A DNA stretch of 64,000 bases, taken from positions 2,604,001 through 2,668,000 of the forward strand of contig JANTQA010000030.1 in assembly GCA_027625915.1 (NCBI GenBank), written 5' to 3'. The notes under the pieces were generated by a model. That model ran no database searches. It worked only from the letters and a program-made list of their open reading frames with translations, and was not told the origin of the DNA. The translations under genes and the position numbers were made by a program. Every line of letters starts with the position of its first letter. Positions within the stretch are counted from its first letter, which is position 1. This document shows positions 23,424 through 35,544 of this stretch, piece after piece. Origin of the DNA: Anaeramoeba flamelloides (lineage: Eukaryota > Metamonada > Anaeramoebidae).

Positions 23424-23983
23424 TTAAGGTTTAGAATCCCTGAAATTGGAAAAAAGATTACCATGTGCTGTGTGTGGTGGCTTGTTAATTTGGTTCTTCT
23501 CTGATCGATCTTGGATTTGGGATGAGTTTTATTAGTGGTTCAAAATGGCAATTTTTGACAATTTTTTTTTTTTTTTTCTGAAATCCCAATTGGAGAGTCG
23601 TAAGATTAATTTGCTGCAACTTAAGTTATACAAAAAATGTTTTTGTAGGTTTTTGATTGAAATTTTTAATTAAGTTTGGCTTTATTGGGAGCTTTTAAAA
23701 ATTTTTATTTTTTCATTTGGTTAATTGACAAAAAAGTAAATCTAAATTTTCTTTGACAACACTAAAATTTAAATTCATTCTTAAACACCTACCAATATAT
23801 TAATCTTATACTCTTCAATTGAGATTTCAGAAAAAAAAAAAACAATTGTCAAAAATTGCCATTTTGAACCACTAATAAAACTCATCCCAAATTCAAGATC
23901 GATCAGAGAAGAACTAAATTAACAAGTAACTACACACAACTCTTGATAATCTTCTTTCCAATTTCAGGGATTGTAAACCTAAA
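23424..23983. mobile_element. Fold-back element F3 with about 155-bp inverted arms
   Basis: 23,424-23,583 reappears in reverse complement at 23,825-23,983 with high identity; blocks such as CTGATCGATCTTG and GGGATGAGTTTTATTAGTGG are intact in both arms. The 240-bp centre has no open frame. The arms look younger than those of F1 or F2. No second copy lies in the window. Confidence 0.85.
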
Positions 23984-24172
23984 GTTATTAAACTGACTGT
24001 ATATTTTTGTTTCTCTTTTTAAAGCTTCATTTGATAATTTAGGAAATAATCTTTTTTTTTCGACAACTTTTTGGAAATTCGATAAACCCAATTTTTGATT
24101 AACATAATTAACAGCTTTACGCTTTAATTTTCATAATTTAACTCTAATTCTTTTAAAGGTTTTTTAAACATA

Positions 24173-24342
24173 CTGGTATTGGAATTCTAAATGGAAAAAA
24201 ATATCACTTTATTTTCAATTTCCTTTTGCAAATAGAGTTTTCAAATCACAACCTACTTCTTCAGGAACTCAATTTATTTGTATAAAAGGAAAATTTAGAA
24301 AAGGAAGTGTAAATTTTGTCCAATTTAAAATTTAAAAACCAG
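24173..24342. mobile_element. TA-flanked MITE, copy 2
   Basis: A 170-bp core flanked by TA on both sides (24,171-24,172 and 24,343-24,344). It starts CTGGTATTGGAATTCTAAAT and ends AATTTAAAAACCAG, with inverted ends matching copy 1 at 843-1,014. Confidence 0.75.
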
Positions 24343-24540
24343 TATTTTTTTTTGTTATTTCAAAATTCATTAGTGTTTTCCTTTTTAACGAATATACTTA
24401 AAATCGAAATACAAAGTCTCTGAATTTGTTCCCAAAAATTAAATCATTTTTTTTTAACACATCTATTTTGCATTTTCATTTTTTTTTTGACACAAAACCT
24501 GAAATAAAAACAAACAGAGATTTGCTTTTTTTTTTTTCAA

Positions 24541-24600
24541 CAGTACAACAACCAAGATCCCGAAACAACCAGTCAAATGAAGAACTTGTAAAATTAGATC
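24541..24600 (+). CDS. Possible small terminal exon
   Basis: A T13-rich tract followed by CAACAG makes a strong acceptor. In one frame the next bases read YNNQDPETTSQMKNL and stop at TAA (24,588-24,590). Another frame stays open to 24,635 (VQQPRSRNNQSNEELVKLD...). Composition is gene-like for only about 60 bases. No upstream exon was located and no family can be named. Confidence 0.2.
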
Positions 24601-25393
24601 TTTTAATCTTGTTATTGAATATTGAATACAATTAATTTTGGAAATATCTTTGTCCAATTTTTAAATTACTTGAAAACCTGACAACAAACACAAGTGGTAG
24701 TAAGTTAAGGATGATAAAATTTGTACGATCTTTTTTCTTTTTTATTTTCTTCTCTTTAACGAATAGATTTTTTTTCTCTTTCTGTGAGAACAAACTTGAA
24801 TTAAATTTAATTGGATCATTTGAATAAATACAATTAAACAAGGTTTAACCGGCAAACAACCAATTCCACTTGAATTTCAAAATCGTTTTTATTCTTTTGA
24901 GGAATATTCTAGTTTTTATTGTTTTTCTTGTTTTTTCATTCCCATTTTCTACTCAAAAACAAAAAAAATTCTCATTTTTCCCTCTGGTAGGTTGTAATTT
25001 TAAATGTTATTTTTAGATCTTACTTCTTAACACTGTTCACCAAAAAAATCCAATTTCTTAACACACTTGAATTATAATTTTAAATTAATTAACAAATAAT
25101 AAACAATTGTTAATTCTATCTATTTTCCAAAAAATATTCAAAATAAAAAAAAATAAACCAATAATTTTACGATTTCAAAAAAAAAAAAAAAATATTAAAA
25201 AAAACTTTAATTCAGTAAACTATTGAAACCCCATGAAACAAAACACAACCAATGATTCAATTCTTAGTTTCAATTTATAAAAGAACATTTAAAAGTTTTT
25301 TATTTTCAAAAATATTCATTTGTTTTTAATTAACACAAAAAAAATTTTTTTCCTTTTAATCTTTTCTTTATCAAAATAAACAATTGACAAACA

Positions 25394-27156
25394 ATGAACA
25401 ATTTTCAAAGAAAACTCAAAAGAAGGCAACAAAAATATAAAAACAAAACAAGTCGATTACAAGCTTTGGATAGAAGAATAAATAAAAGTCAATCTTTTTC
25501 GAGATCACGAAGAGACGAGATTTTGTCACGTAAAAGAAATTTAAATTTTAACAACGTTTGTAAAGAACCTACCATTTGCAATGTAAGTACCTTTTTTTTT
25601 TTTTTTTTTATTCCTTCTTACTTTTTATTTGTTGGTTCAATATAATAATTTTCTTATCTTTTTTTTTTTCTTCAAAATCTTAAACCCAAAACAATAAACA
25701 AACGAACGATCTGTTTTTTTAAACAATCAAGAAAAACGAAATTAAGAATTATGTGCGGCAAATAATCGATGGTTGCCAAAACGAACAACAATTTGCAATT
25801 GGACTCTTAAAGGAATTTACATATGGACCCAAGCCTTACTTCAGTGATCTTATCTTTTATAAAGTACCAGAATTATTAAACGAAATACTTGTTAACAAGG
25901 AGATAGCACACGTAGTCAAGATTGATGCCCTCTGGATGGTGGCCAATTTCAGTTGCAGCACGAGCCTTTTAATAACAAAGGAAATAATCAAAACAGGGAT
26001 CGTCCCGACGTTATTGAACCTTTTAAGTTGTAACAAAAACGATCATGAAATCATTGAAATTACGCTGCTTGCGTTAGGAAATCTGCTTCAAGATTGCAAC
26101 GATTCCAAAAATGAATTTTTAACAAATGGGTCACTCGATTTTCTTTTGAATTTATATACAATCGATTACCCTGCAAAGATTTATCAAGACATAACATGGG
26201 TTCTAACTACATTGTGCCAGGGTTCACTTTGTAATAAATTGGAAACCTATTCCACACTCATTGAGGCATTTACACAATTGTTAAAAGAAAAGGATCGACA
26301 CCTGCTTCGCATAGCATGCTCAGGCCTTGCATGCTTGGGTGATCACAAGGAATTGCTTTCTTATTTTTGCACAACTAATACCTTTGAGCATTTATTAAAC
26401 TTGTTACTAAGCAATAGCCAGCTTTCAAATAAAGATTATAAAACTAAACAAATCGCCTTATTTGCAATTTCGCAACTCTTTAAAAATTCGAACAAAAATT
26501 CCTTAATCATCCACATCTTTGAGAAATATGAGATCATCCAAATCTTAAGCGATCAAATCAAAAACTCAAATCGCCCATCATTGATAGTACCAGATATTAT
26601 CCTCGTTTTGAAAAGAGCTACCCAAGGCGGTTCCAAAATAGTTCAAGCCATTTTATCATCACAGATTTTAACAAGAATATTCCACATACTTTTACAACAA
26701 CAAGAAGAACTCCAACAGCAAAATCTTAAATTCAAATCAAAAACCCTTTCAAATTTAAAACATATCCAACACGAATTATCTTGGATGCTCTTCCGCTTAT
26801 CCTCACATTGTGGCCAAAATCAATTATCTTCTCTCATTGATCAAGGCACATTTCAAATCATTTCACAACTTCTCAAGGAAATTCATGACTTGTCCATCCT
26901 TAAGCCCACTTTAAAAACCATTAATCATTTTTTAATTTCAGAAATATTCCCGATCTTAGATTTCCTCGACGAAACAAATTCTCTTAAAATTATTGAAGCA
27001 CTTACCCATCACCAAAACAATAAGATCAGCGATTTATCAACAGACATTATCGATAATTTTTTTGTCTGCCATTCATTAGTTTATGAAAAAGAAATTGAAA
27101 AAGAAAACACTTTGATTGAACAACAACAACACCAACAATTCCGTTCACTTTTTTAA
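25394..27156 (+). CDS. Importin subunit alpha-like protein
   Basis: Adaptor that carries NLS cargo to importin-beta for nuclear import. Two exons, 25394-25582 and 25732-27156, joined in phase 0 across a 149-bp GTAAGT...AG intron, give 537 aa, the usual length for the family. Residues 1-55 form a basic importin-beta-binding region (RRDEILSRKRN near 40-50). From about residue 78 there are tandem armadillo repeats, for example DALWMVANFSCSTS, equivalent to the family's W-x3-N helix. The C-terminus (SLKIIEALTHHQNNKI...IIDNFF) matches the final repeat that binds the export receptor CAS. Several canonical Trp-Asn pairs are degraded (WVLTTL, WMLFRL), so this is a divergent paralogue or a fast-evolving sole copy. 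It ends with a Gln-rich tail. The reading frame stays open from 25,732, before any ATG, supporting the intron. Confidence 0.9.
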
Positions 27157-27689
27157 CTTAATTTATTATTATTTTATTTTATTTTTTTTTTTTGTTTAGT
27201 ATGTTTTTTTTAATGTATATTTAATAATAAAAAACTAATTAATTTTACGATGTTTTTTTAATTTTGATTGATTTCTTAATTCTTTAAAAAAAAATAGTAA
27301 TAACCACTTTAAAAAAGTAGGTAATTTTTTTATGCTTTTCTAGAATCAAAACCTTTTTAAAGTTTTACATTTTATTCAAGAGGAGAGTTTTATTTTTAAA
27401 TTTAGCACTTTTCTTCCCTTTCTAACCAACAGACCATATTTAAAGTTAGATTCTTGACTTTATTAAATAGAAAATTTACAAAAAAGTTTTAATTCTGAAA
27501 AAGTTTTAACTTGTTTAAAATAGATATGTTGAAAAAAGTTTTAAAAAAGTTTTCCACTTTTTTAATCTGACTGTAATAATAATGTTTATACAGATTTAAA
27601 TATTCTATTAAACATTTTTTGGAAAAATCACAAATTATAATTAGAGTTAAGGGCTCTTTACTCTATAACAAAAAGGTAAAAATTTACAA

Positions 27690-28760
27690 TATGCTATTGG
27701 TTATATTCTCTAATAACAAATTTTGTATATGTCAAAGTATCATAAAATTCTGTTAGACTATGAAAGCCAAAAAAGAATATTTTTTTTTGGGAGATCATTT
27801 TTTTTTCCGATTTTTTCCAAAAAATAAACTATTAAATTCATTTTATTTCTAGCATTATAAAAATTTTTTACCCCGTTTATTGACATTTCCATTGTTATTC
27901 TACAATAACATGTCTTTGTTATCAGTAATATTATTTTTCAATTTTTTTTTTTTTTTCTTTTTTGAGATAATTCTTTTGGTCAACGAAAAAAAAGATTTAT
28001 TCCACCGATTGAAAAAAAAATGTATTTTTTTAAGAAGGATAGTTATAATCATTAAATTTTTAAATCCATTCCCAAAATTGACCAAGAAATTGTGTTTTTA
28101 TTATAAGATAAAATTTGATTGTTTCAACATTAAAATTTTTATAAAGATATTTAGGAATCAAGTTATTTTATCCACAAAATCCAAAATCATTTTTTTTTTG
28201 AAGACCAAAATGATTTAAATTGCTAATAAACACTTGTGAATATGGCCAAAGGATTTTTTAAAAAAATTTTCAAAATAGAAATTTTTTTTTTTTTATAACC
28301 AGAAAACAACCCTTTTCAAATCGCACAGAAGAAAGATTTATTTGCTTAACAGATCCCAATTTAACGGAGAAGCTTTATTTAAACCACTATCAAATACCCA
28401 TTTATCAACTAACATATATTCTTATTCTTATTATTTTTGATTTAAATTCGAATATTAATAATTTATAATAACAACAAAATAAATAATTTTGTTTTCAAAA
28501 TCAATAATTTCGAAAACACATCGAAAAATATATTTTCTCATTTTCAAGAATGAAATTAAATGTAAATAAAAAAATAGTTTACCCTTTTTCGCTTTATATT
28601 GGAAACATACTAATTTTAGATTTAAAAAAAGAACCCTAAATTAATAAATTGTTTAGATGTGATTAAATCGCCCATTTCACAAGTTGAAACATAATTTTCA
28701 AAAAAAAAAAAAAATTAAAAAATATTAGCAAGATTTCATTTTCTTTTTAAAAAACATACC
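27690..28760 (+). repeat. R3 inner-segment copy
   Basis: Aligns block by block with 3,960-5,010. Shared landmarks include ATTCTTTTGGTCAAC / GGTTAAC, ATTAATAAATTGTTTA and GCAAGATTTCATTTT near the end. Open frames within it (27,880-28,218) are low-complexity and not conserved in the partner copies. Confidence 0.65.
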
Positions 28761-29752
28761 CACATAATGGTATAATAATAAAAAATCATAAATTATTCTT
28801 AAAAATAAATACCAATTTTCAATTATTTTTAGTAGCTCTAATAATATTTTATTTTTTCTTTTACTTTACCCCCTTTCCTTTCTTTGTATAGAAACCACCT
28901 CAAAAAACCACAGCCACCTTTAATTCGAATTTTGATGTTTATAAAACCTTCATAAGTTATTTTAACAAGGATTGCCCTTACACACCCTTATCAAAAAAAA
29001 ATGTTTATAACAAAATATTTTTCCATATTTTACAATGTAACAATTTTGATGGATTATCAAGATATATCTATTATGATATCAAACTTTAAAATCTGTTGAT
29101 CAATTTTCGATTGAACACAAATTTTCCTTTATTTTAATAATTAAATTTTCTCTAATTACTATTATAAATTTAATTATAACACACACCACTAGATGAGTGT
29201 TTTGGAGGGATTAAAAAATAAGACACTACAAATTACACACATAAAACAAAAAAAATAAAACCAAATAATGCCATTTAAAACCAAATTATTTACCAAAATA
29301 AAATCATGTCAGAATCAAATACAAATAAAAAAAAAAAAAAAACAATTTAGTATTTCAAAACAAAGAGAATTAGAGAAAATAAAGAAAAACTCTACCCACT
29401 TTCACAAAAAAAGTCATTAATATGAATGTTAAAATCTAACTACAAACCAAATAAAGAAATATTCAAAAAAAAATAATTATTTTCAAAAAAATTATAAATA
29501 ATTCTCAATTTGAAAAATTTTAAAGTTTAATGAAAAAAAAAAACATATTAAGTCTCCCTAATTATCAAAAATCAAATAAAAAACAAAAAAATCATAGGAT
29601 ATCATATATAAAAACCCAACCAATAAAAAAAAGTTAAAAATTCTCCACAATTTTTAAAAAATCCATATTTATGAAAAAAAAAAATAAAAGTGTTTCTGAT
29701 TTTATATTACTAGGAATTTAATTCTCTCCAATTTGAAAATAAATGTTACATT

Positions 29753-30055
29753 TCAGAATATAACCAATTTACATTGGTTAAACCATTTATAGTTATTTTG
29801 TAAGCCACTAAATTTGATAGAGTAATTATGTACCGACGTTCCAATGATTTGGCGAAAAAATTTTTTTATAACAGTTTTTTTTTTTGAAAATTTGGTATTT
29901 GTTCTGGCATTTCCTTTATGAATATCAACTCTAATCTGAAAATTATTATTACTCTTATTTCTAAAAAAATCGTAGTTTGTTTGAGTCTTCAAAAAAAGTG
30001 AATTTTTCATTTTTGGCTTTCCTCCTCTTTGAGTGAAACGCAGTTTATTAAACAT
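29753..30055 (-). CDS. Unrecognised open frame of repeat family R6
   Basis: A 100-codon frame starting MFNKLRFTQRGGKPKMKNS. A decayed relative at 15,240-15,400 (minus) preserves KMKNS, FRNKxNN and IRVDIHK. Conservation at the protein level between two dispersed copies suggests a fragment of a mobile-element protein, but no catalytic motif or family can be named. It ends ...YKWFNQCKLVIF before TAA-rich DNA. Confidence 0.35.
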   Translation of the reverse strand: MFNKLRFTQRGGKPKMKNSLFLKTQTNYDFFRNKSNNNFQIRVDIHKGNARTNTKFSKKKTVIKKFFRQIIGTSVHNYSIKFSGLQNNYKWFNQCKLVIF

Positions 30056-30459
30056 ATTTAGTCAATTCTTGGTCAAAGTAATTAATTCTTGAAAACATTT
30101 ACAAATGATCATTCATACATTACTAGATGCTACCTTAAACCCAATTAAATCTTATATATCCATAACAAACTAAATAAATTGTAACTTGATTAATCAAACA
30201 AATCATAATACGTTTTTTTAAGGATTTGGAGTCATTTTCAGATAGTGCATCAAAAAATAGTGGTAAAAACCCACCTGCAAACTGCAATTACTTGTAATTT
30301 CAAGTCACTTTTGATCAATTGTTAAATAATAGGACATTAACAAGAAAAGATTCCTTTTTAGTGAGGAACACTACCCTTAAAAAAATTAATCCAAAAGTAT
30401 CATTTTTTTCACAATTTTTTTTTCTTTTTAAAAATTAGAAAGAACAAAATCAATCAAAA

Positions 30460-33400
30460 ATGAGCCAACTCAAAAATAAAAAAAAAAGATTTGGTGTTTT
30501 CCGTCGAAGTAAAACCTTTTAAAAATAAAGAAAAAAAAAAATACAAAAAGAAATTTTCTTTTTTTACATATCTAATCCAGTTGTTAAACACAAACCAATT
30601 TTAAAAATTTTCTTATTATTTAGAACAAAGAGGAGAAAACGATCCTGAAAACGACCAATATAGCGATCTGTCTGAAGGCAGCAACCAGATAAATAAAACA
30701 AAAGATCTCCAGAGGAATAGTAACACAACCTTTGACAGTGAAAATGATACAGAAAGCGAATTTGAGAAAGAAGTCGAAGGACTATATGATCTTAAAAATT
30801 CAACAGGTTTGTTGTTTTGTTATGTGCTAAATCAGAAAATTTTTTTTTCAAAAATTTTTTCCTTTTTTTTTTTTTTTTTACAAACTTTTTTTTTAAAAAA
30901 TAAAAATCATCTTGATGACCTTATTAGTACCAACATTTGATTATGTTAGCACCAATATTTCAGATTCTTTAATATGTCACTTATGCCAAAAGCCATTTTT
31001 TGATCCTGTCGATTGTCCTTGTTCCCATACGTTTTGTTCTCTGTAAAATTTATTCATACAATATTTTTTTTTTTTTTTGTTTTTTGTGTGTTGTGAACCA
31101 ACAAGAATTTTTCCTTTTTGAGATCTGGTTCTTCAATTAAATGAAAATCCATAACTAAATGCATCCTTCACATCCATTCCCATTTCCATTTAATTTCCAT
31201 TTAATTCCATTTCCGTTTTTATTTTCGTTTAGTTGTATTACTGATTATCTCAAGAATTCAACACAACCAAAATGCCCGATATGCTCACAATCTTTAAACC
31301 GTGGTGATTTAAACCCCACACATATACTCATATATAATCTAGTTAATGAATTAATTGTAAGATGTTCTAATAAATTACAAGGGTGTACAGCAGAAGTAAA
31401 ACGTATAGATCTTGAAAAACATTCTCATGAATGTCAATTCCGTACAGGTAAATATTTAAGCCACCTTATTTATTTTCTATTTTTTTTAGATTTTTGATCA
31501 TAAGTACTAAAGGAGAGTGGTCTCTTACTTTACAATACTTTTTATTTTTTTTTTCTTCTTGATTTATTATTGGATTTTTTTTTTTTTTTTTTTTTCTTTT
31601 GATTTAGTTTCATGTCCAAACAAAGGATGCACAGAAAAAATTCTTGCCAAAGATTTGGAACAACACTTAGAAGTTTGTGGTTTTAAAAGGGTTGTTTGTC
31701 CTAATAAAGGGTGTGGACAAATTTTCAATTCGGAAGAATTACAAGTAAGTATTAGATTTAATTTCTTTTTCAAACCCACTGTTAGATGAAAGAAATTTTA
31801 TGTTTTGTTTTTGTTTGCTTGATTTTAAAGAAAATATTCATTCAAAAATCGAAACTAAAAAATAAAAAAAGAATTTCAGAATATGCCCACAAAAATGGAT
31901 AATGATTAATTTACTTACATACCAAATAACAACAAAAGTTATTTGGCTTGGAGATTTACAATCCAAATTGCTCAAATAATATGCCAAAGATAAAATAAAT
32001 GTAATTTCAAAAAAAATAACATTCCCCAATTCTATTAATGATTTTACATTGATTAATGAGTCATGATTTATTTCAATAAAAATAATGATTTGATATTATA
32101 AAATATAAATTCAAATTAAATTATTAATATATTTTGTATATCTTATTCCAATTTTGTCACCTGGATTTAAATGATTAAATATTTATAATCCATGAGAAAA
32201 TAATTTTGTAAAATTGACAAAAAGAAAAAAAATATTTTTTCAGAAACAATTAGAAACCAGCAGCTTTTACTTAAAACAAAAGAACACTACAAATGATCTT
32301 TTAATTTGCATAAAAACAAATTTTCGCAAAAACAATCAATTATTAAATTAATTTAGAAACAATTTTTTTTTTAAAAAACCAATTACAAAGTTGATTACTG
32401 ATAATTTGAATAACAAAATTTAAAAATTATAACAGATATATCAGAAGACAATTCATCTTTTGTATTTAATAAAAGATAGAAAATTAGCCTGGAATCTATT
32501 TGATATACTAAAATAAAACCCAGAAACATATTATTTAAATTATAGTTATTACACACACAGGCACATGGATATAATATTCATCAATCAATCATTTAATCAT
32601 TAAAAAACAGAAAATAAAATTAAAAAAGTTGATTTTAAATTACTTTTTTGATAATTATTTCAAAAAACAACATTTTAAGGAACAAATTAAAGAAATATTT
32701 TCTTTAAATTTTGAAACAAGAAAGTTAATTAATTCAGGAAAGAAAAAGAATATCCTTTATTTTAATAACAGATTTGGATCTTTAAATATCCCAGATTTGT
32801 TTACTATAAATATTATATTTTAAATCTAATTTTCAATAATACTTCTTTGAAAAAAAAGATGGTTACACTTTTGCTTCTGAGGTTTTGAAGAAATTAAAAA
32901 AAAAAAAAGAGATCTTTAAGAAAAATAAAAAACCCTTTTCTTATGTTTTAATAAATATAAATTAAAAAGCAAAAGAATAAATGATGGTTTTAAAAAAAAA
33001 TTTCAAGGTTTTAATGGTCAAAATAAAGTTTATAATTTCAAATCAAAAGTTTAGTTATGGTATTAAAAATTAAAATTTCATCAATTATTTCAAAAATTAC
33101 TTGTAATTTTTTAATTATTATCCGAGCAAATAAAAATCAGCTAATCTTCCGTTTTTCAAGGTTATAAATATTACAATATCACTCAATTCTAAAGTGCTTA
33201 AATTTGAAATTTTTTCAAATATTTTTTGCTTGTGAGATAATACCAAAATATTTAAATATCTCTTAAATGTTTTAATTGTGTTTTTTAAAATTCATTTTTA
33301 AGTTTCAAAAAAATCAATTTTTTTAAGGAAAATTAGTTCTTTTTGAAGAAAAAAAATACATTAAATTGTACATTTTTTTTTGGTTAATCTGATTAATTTG

Positions 33401-35544
33401 TTAACAAAATTTTAAAGGATAATTGTTGAAATAATTTAATGAGATAAAATAAAAATAGATTTAATATAATTAATACCATTCACAAAAGATTTTTCATTTA
33501 ATCTTTTTTAAAAATCTGAAAAATATGGAATAAATTAGTAATTAATAAAAAAAATTTCTTTTTATTGTTAATTAAATAAAAATAAGTTCAAAAATTAATA
33601 AATATTAATTTTGAAAAAAATACATTGTATTGTTTTCTTTCTAAAATTAATACCTAAGGATCGAATATCATAAATAAACCCCAATTCAAAATTTTTAACA
33701 CACCCAAATTCAATTTTTGAAAAAAAAAAAAAAATCTTATTTAATCAATTCTAGAAGAAATACCAAATTAGAACCATTTACTAATTGAAATGTTAACATT
33801 TGCTTATCAATTACAAATACTCACAAAACAAAAAATCAATAATTATCAATATAAATAAATTAAGGACGTGTTAAAAATTTTGGAGATTAGCAAAACAAAA
33901 AAAATGTATTAGTAAATTTGTAAAAATTCTATTAGGAATATTGATCGATCAAATGGTTAGATACCATTGACTAATTCTATTTGAGTTCTTCTATTTTGAA
34001 CAACTCAACTTTAACCTAATATCAACCGTTCGATAAACAAATATTTCGATCGAACTAAACAAGTTACGTAATTCAAAAAATGAAATGAAAAAAAAAAACT
34101 AAAAGATGAAAAAAGGATTTTCATATTTTACAAAAAACCAAAATTTATTTTCAATTTGAATGAAATTGTATTATTGTGATTGTTTGGACAGTTTTAACTG
34201 TGTGTAAAATTTTGAATTTTAGTTTATTTAATTATTCGTGCCTGCTTAATCTTTTTCAAGAGATAGATATTAATAAAAATTTGAGAAACATTTTAATTTT
34301 AATGTTAATTTTTGATTCAAAAATTATAGTAGATATGTAATAAAATTTCTTATGAATTAAACAATAAAATATTCATTTTACACAAAAATGTTTAATTTCA
34401 TATCAATCTATATATATATATATATATATATGCTTGTAATATCTAAATTAGTATGACAAAAAGAAAAAGTTAACAGTTTTTCCACATTTTTTGTATTAGA
34501 AATGTTCCTAAAATGTTTCCTGACAAATATTAAATTTCAAAAGCTAGGGATTTATACAAAACAACTTATACCAATACAATTTTGAAGTGGCGGCGTTTAG
34601 ACAATATGTATAAATGTATAATAAAAGTTGATATTTGAAAAAAAAAAAGAACCTTTCTTAATATATCAAGAATAAAAACTCTAAACATAATAAATTTATT
34701 TTTTTTATATAAAATGAAAAAAAGATAGAATTAATAAAAAAAAGAATATTTATTTTTCTTAATTTGATCACTTTTAATTGAAAAGTTTTAAATTTGAACC
34801 AATATATAATTTTTCTAATTATTCAATAATAAAACAAGAATTGAAAAATAGGCAAAAAAATAAAGAAAAAATTATTTAATTTTATGTGTATCTATTTATT
34901 TCAACCATACTTATATAATTAATACTTTTTATTTAATATAAAAAATATAATTCTTAAATTAAATATTTTCAAATAAAATTAACTTTAAATAGGAACATTT
35001 AACAGAATGTCTCTATACACTTGAAAGTTGCCAATACTGTAATAAAGAATTAATAAGAAAAAACCTTGAAATCCATTTAAAGGACGAATGTTTAGAGATT
35101 GTTCGTAACTGTCCATATTTTGATTTTGGATGTCCATTTAAGGGAAAGAAAAATGAACTTGAAAAACACATCAAAAATGAATGCCCCTATAATGTATTAT
35201 CGGGATTGATAGGAAAAAATAGACAATTAAGAGGGTTGATTGAACAACAAAACCAACAACTCATAAAATTAAGAACGAATTATGATCAATTAATTGCAAG
35301 CATTGATACAGAATATCTTGTTAAATTAAAGCGAAATAGAATTTTAGAAGTTACCCGTGTTTTACCTGAATTGCATTGTAAAAATTGTAATCAAACTTTC
35401 CAACAAAGAACAAACAATTCTAGAAATTGCCAATACCACCCTGGAACTTGGAATTTATTTGAAGACGGAAAATGGACCTGCTGTGGAAATGAAAATATGA
35501 ATTCGTTGGGTTGTAAAATTGGATTCCATATTGCTAAAAAATAA
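30460..35544 (+). CDS. RING / TRAF-type zinc-finger protein with C-terminal CHORD-like domain
   Basis: Six exons: 30460-30508, 30624-30806, 30964-31042, 31233-31447, 31608-31744, 34993-35544. All are GT-AG, all phases agree, and the total is 404 aa. Residues 1-78 are charged and unstructured. A C3HC4 RING follows (ICHLC, DCPCSHTFCSLC, KCPIC), split by intron 3. Then come tandem TRAF-type zinc fingers (CSNKLQGC, CPNKGC twice, CQYCNK, CPYFDFGC) and a short Gln-rich helix that may be a coiled coil. The last 60 residues read CKNC...CQYHPG...WTCC...GC...H, the spacing of a CHORD zinc domain rather than a TRAF/MATH fold. Likely a ubiquitin-ligase adaptor; substrates unknown. Intron 5 is 3.2 kb and carries an R1 copy. 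An AATAAA lies just after the stop. Confidence 0.87.
33675..34226 (+). mobile_element. Repeat family R1, copy 4 (intronic)
   Basis: A well-preserved copy from AAACCCCAATTCAAAATT to AAAATTTTGAATTTTAGTTTA, same orientation as copies 1 and 5, with the palindrome at 33,940-33,956. It gives the empty-site reference for the SINE-like insertion in copy 3. Confidence 0.85.
34408..34432. repeat. (TA)n microsatellite
   Basis: About 12 uninterrupted TA units inside intron 5 of the RING/TRAF gene. Confidence 0.9.

Larger units (their letters stand above)
19525..25393. other. 5.9-kb intergenic region between divergent genes
   Basis: Separates the 5' ends of the FG-GAP gene (-) and the importin-alpha gene (+). 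It holds two fold-back elements (20,668-21,472; 23,424-23,983), an R3 copy (22,345-23,300) and a MITE (24,173-24,342). The only coding hint is at 24,541-24,635. Promoter motifs could not be recognised. Confidence 0.6.
27157..30459. other. 3.3-kb intergenic region
   Basis: Contains a degenerate AAAAAAGTT/TTCAGAATTAA tandem array (27,290-27,600), an R3 copy (27,690-28,760) and an R6 open frame (29,753-30,055). The 28,760-29,750 stretch is plain AT-rich DNA with no recognisable feature. Confidence 0.6.
31745..34992. other. 3.2-kb intron of the RING/TRAF gene
   Basis: Holds R1 copy 4 (33,675-34,226), a (TA)n microsatellite near 34,408-34,432 and an isolated 64-codon open frame (32,629-32,823) that I cannot place in any family or splice into the gene. 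The remainder is AT-rich with nothing recognised. Confidence 0.7.
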
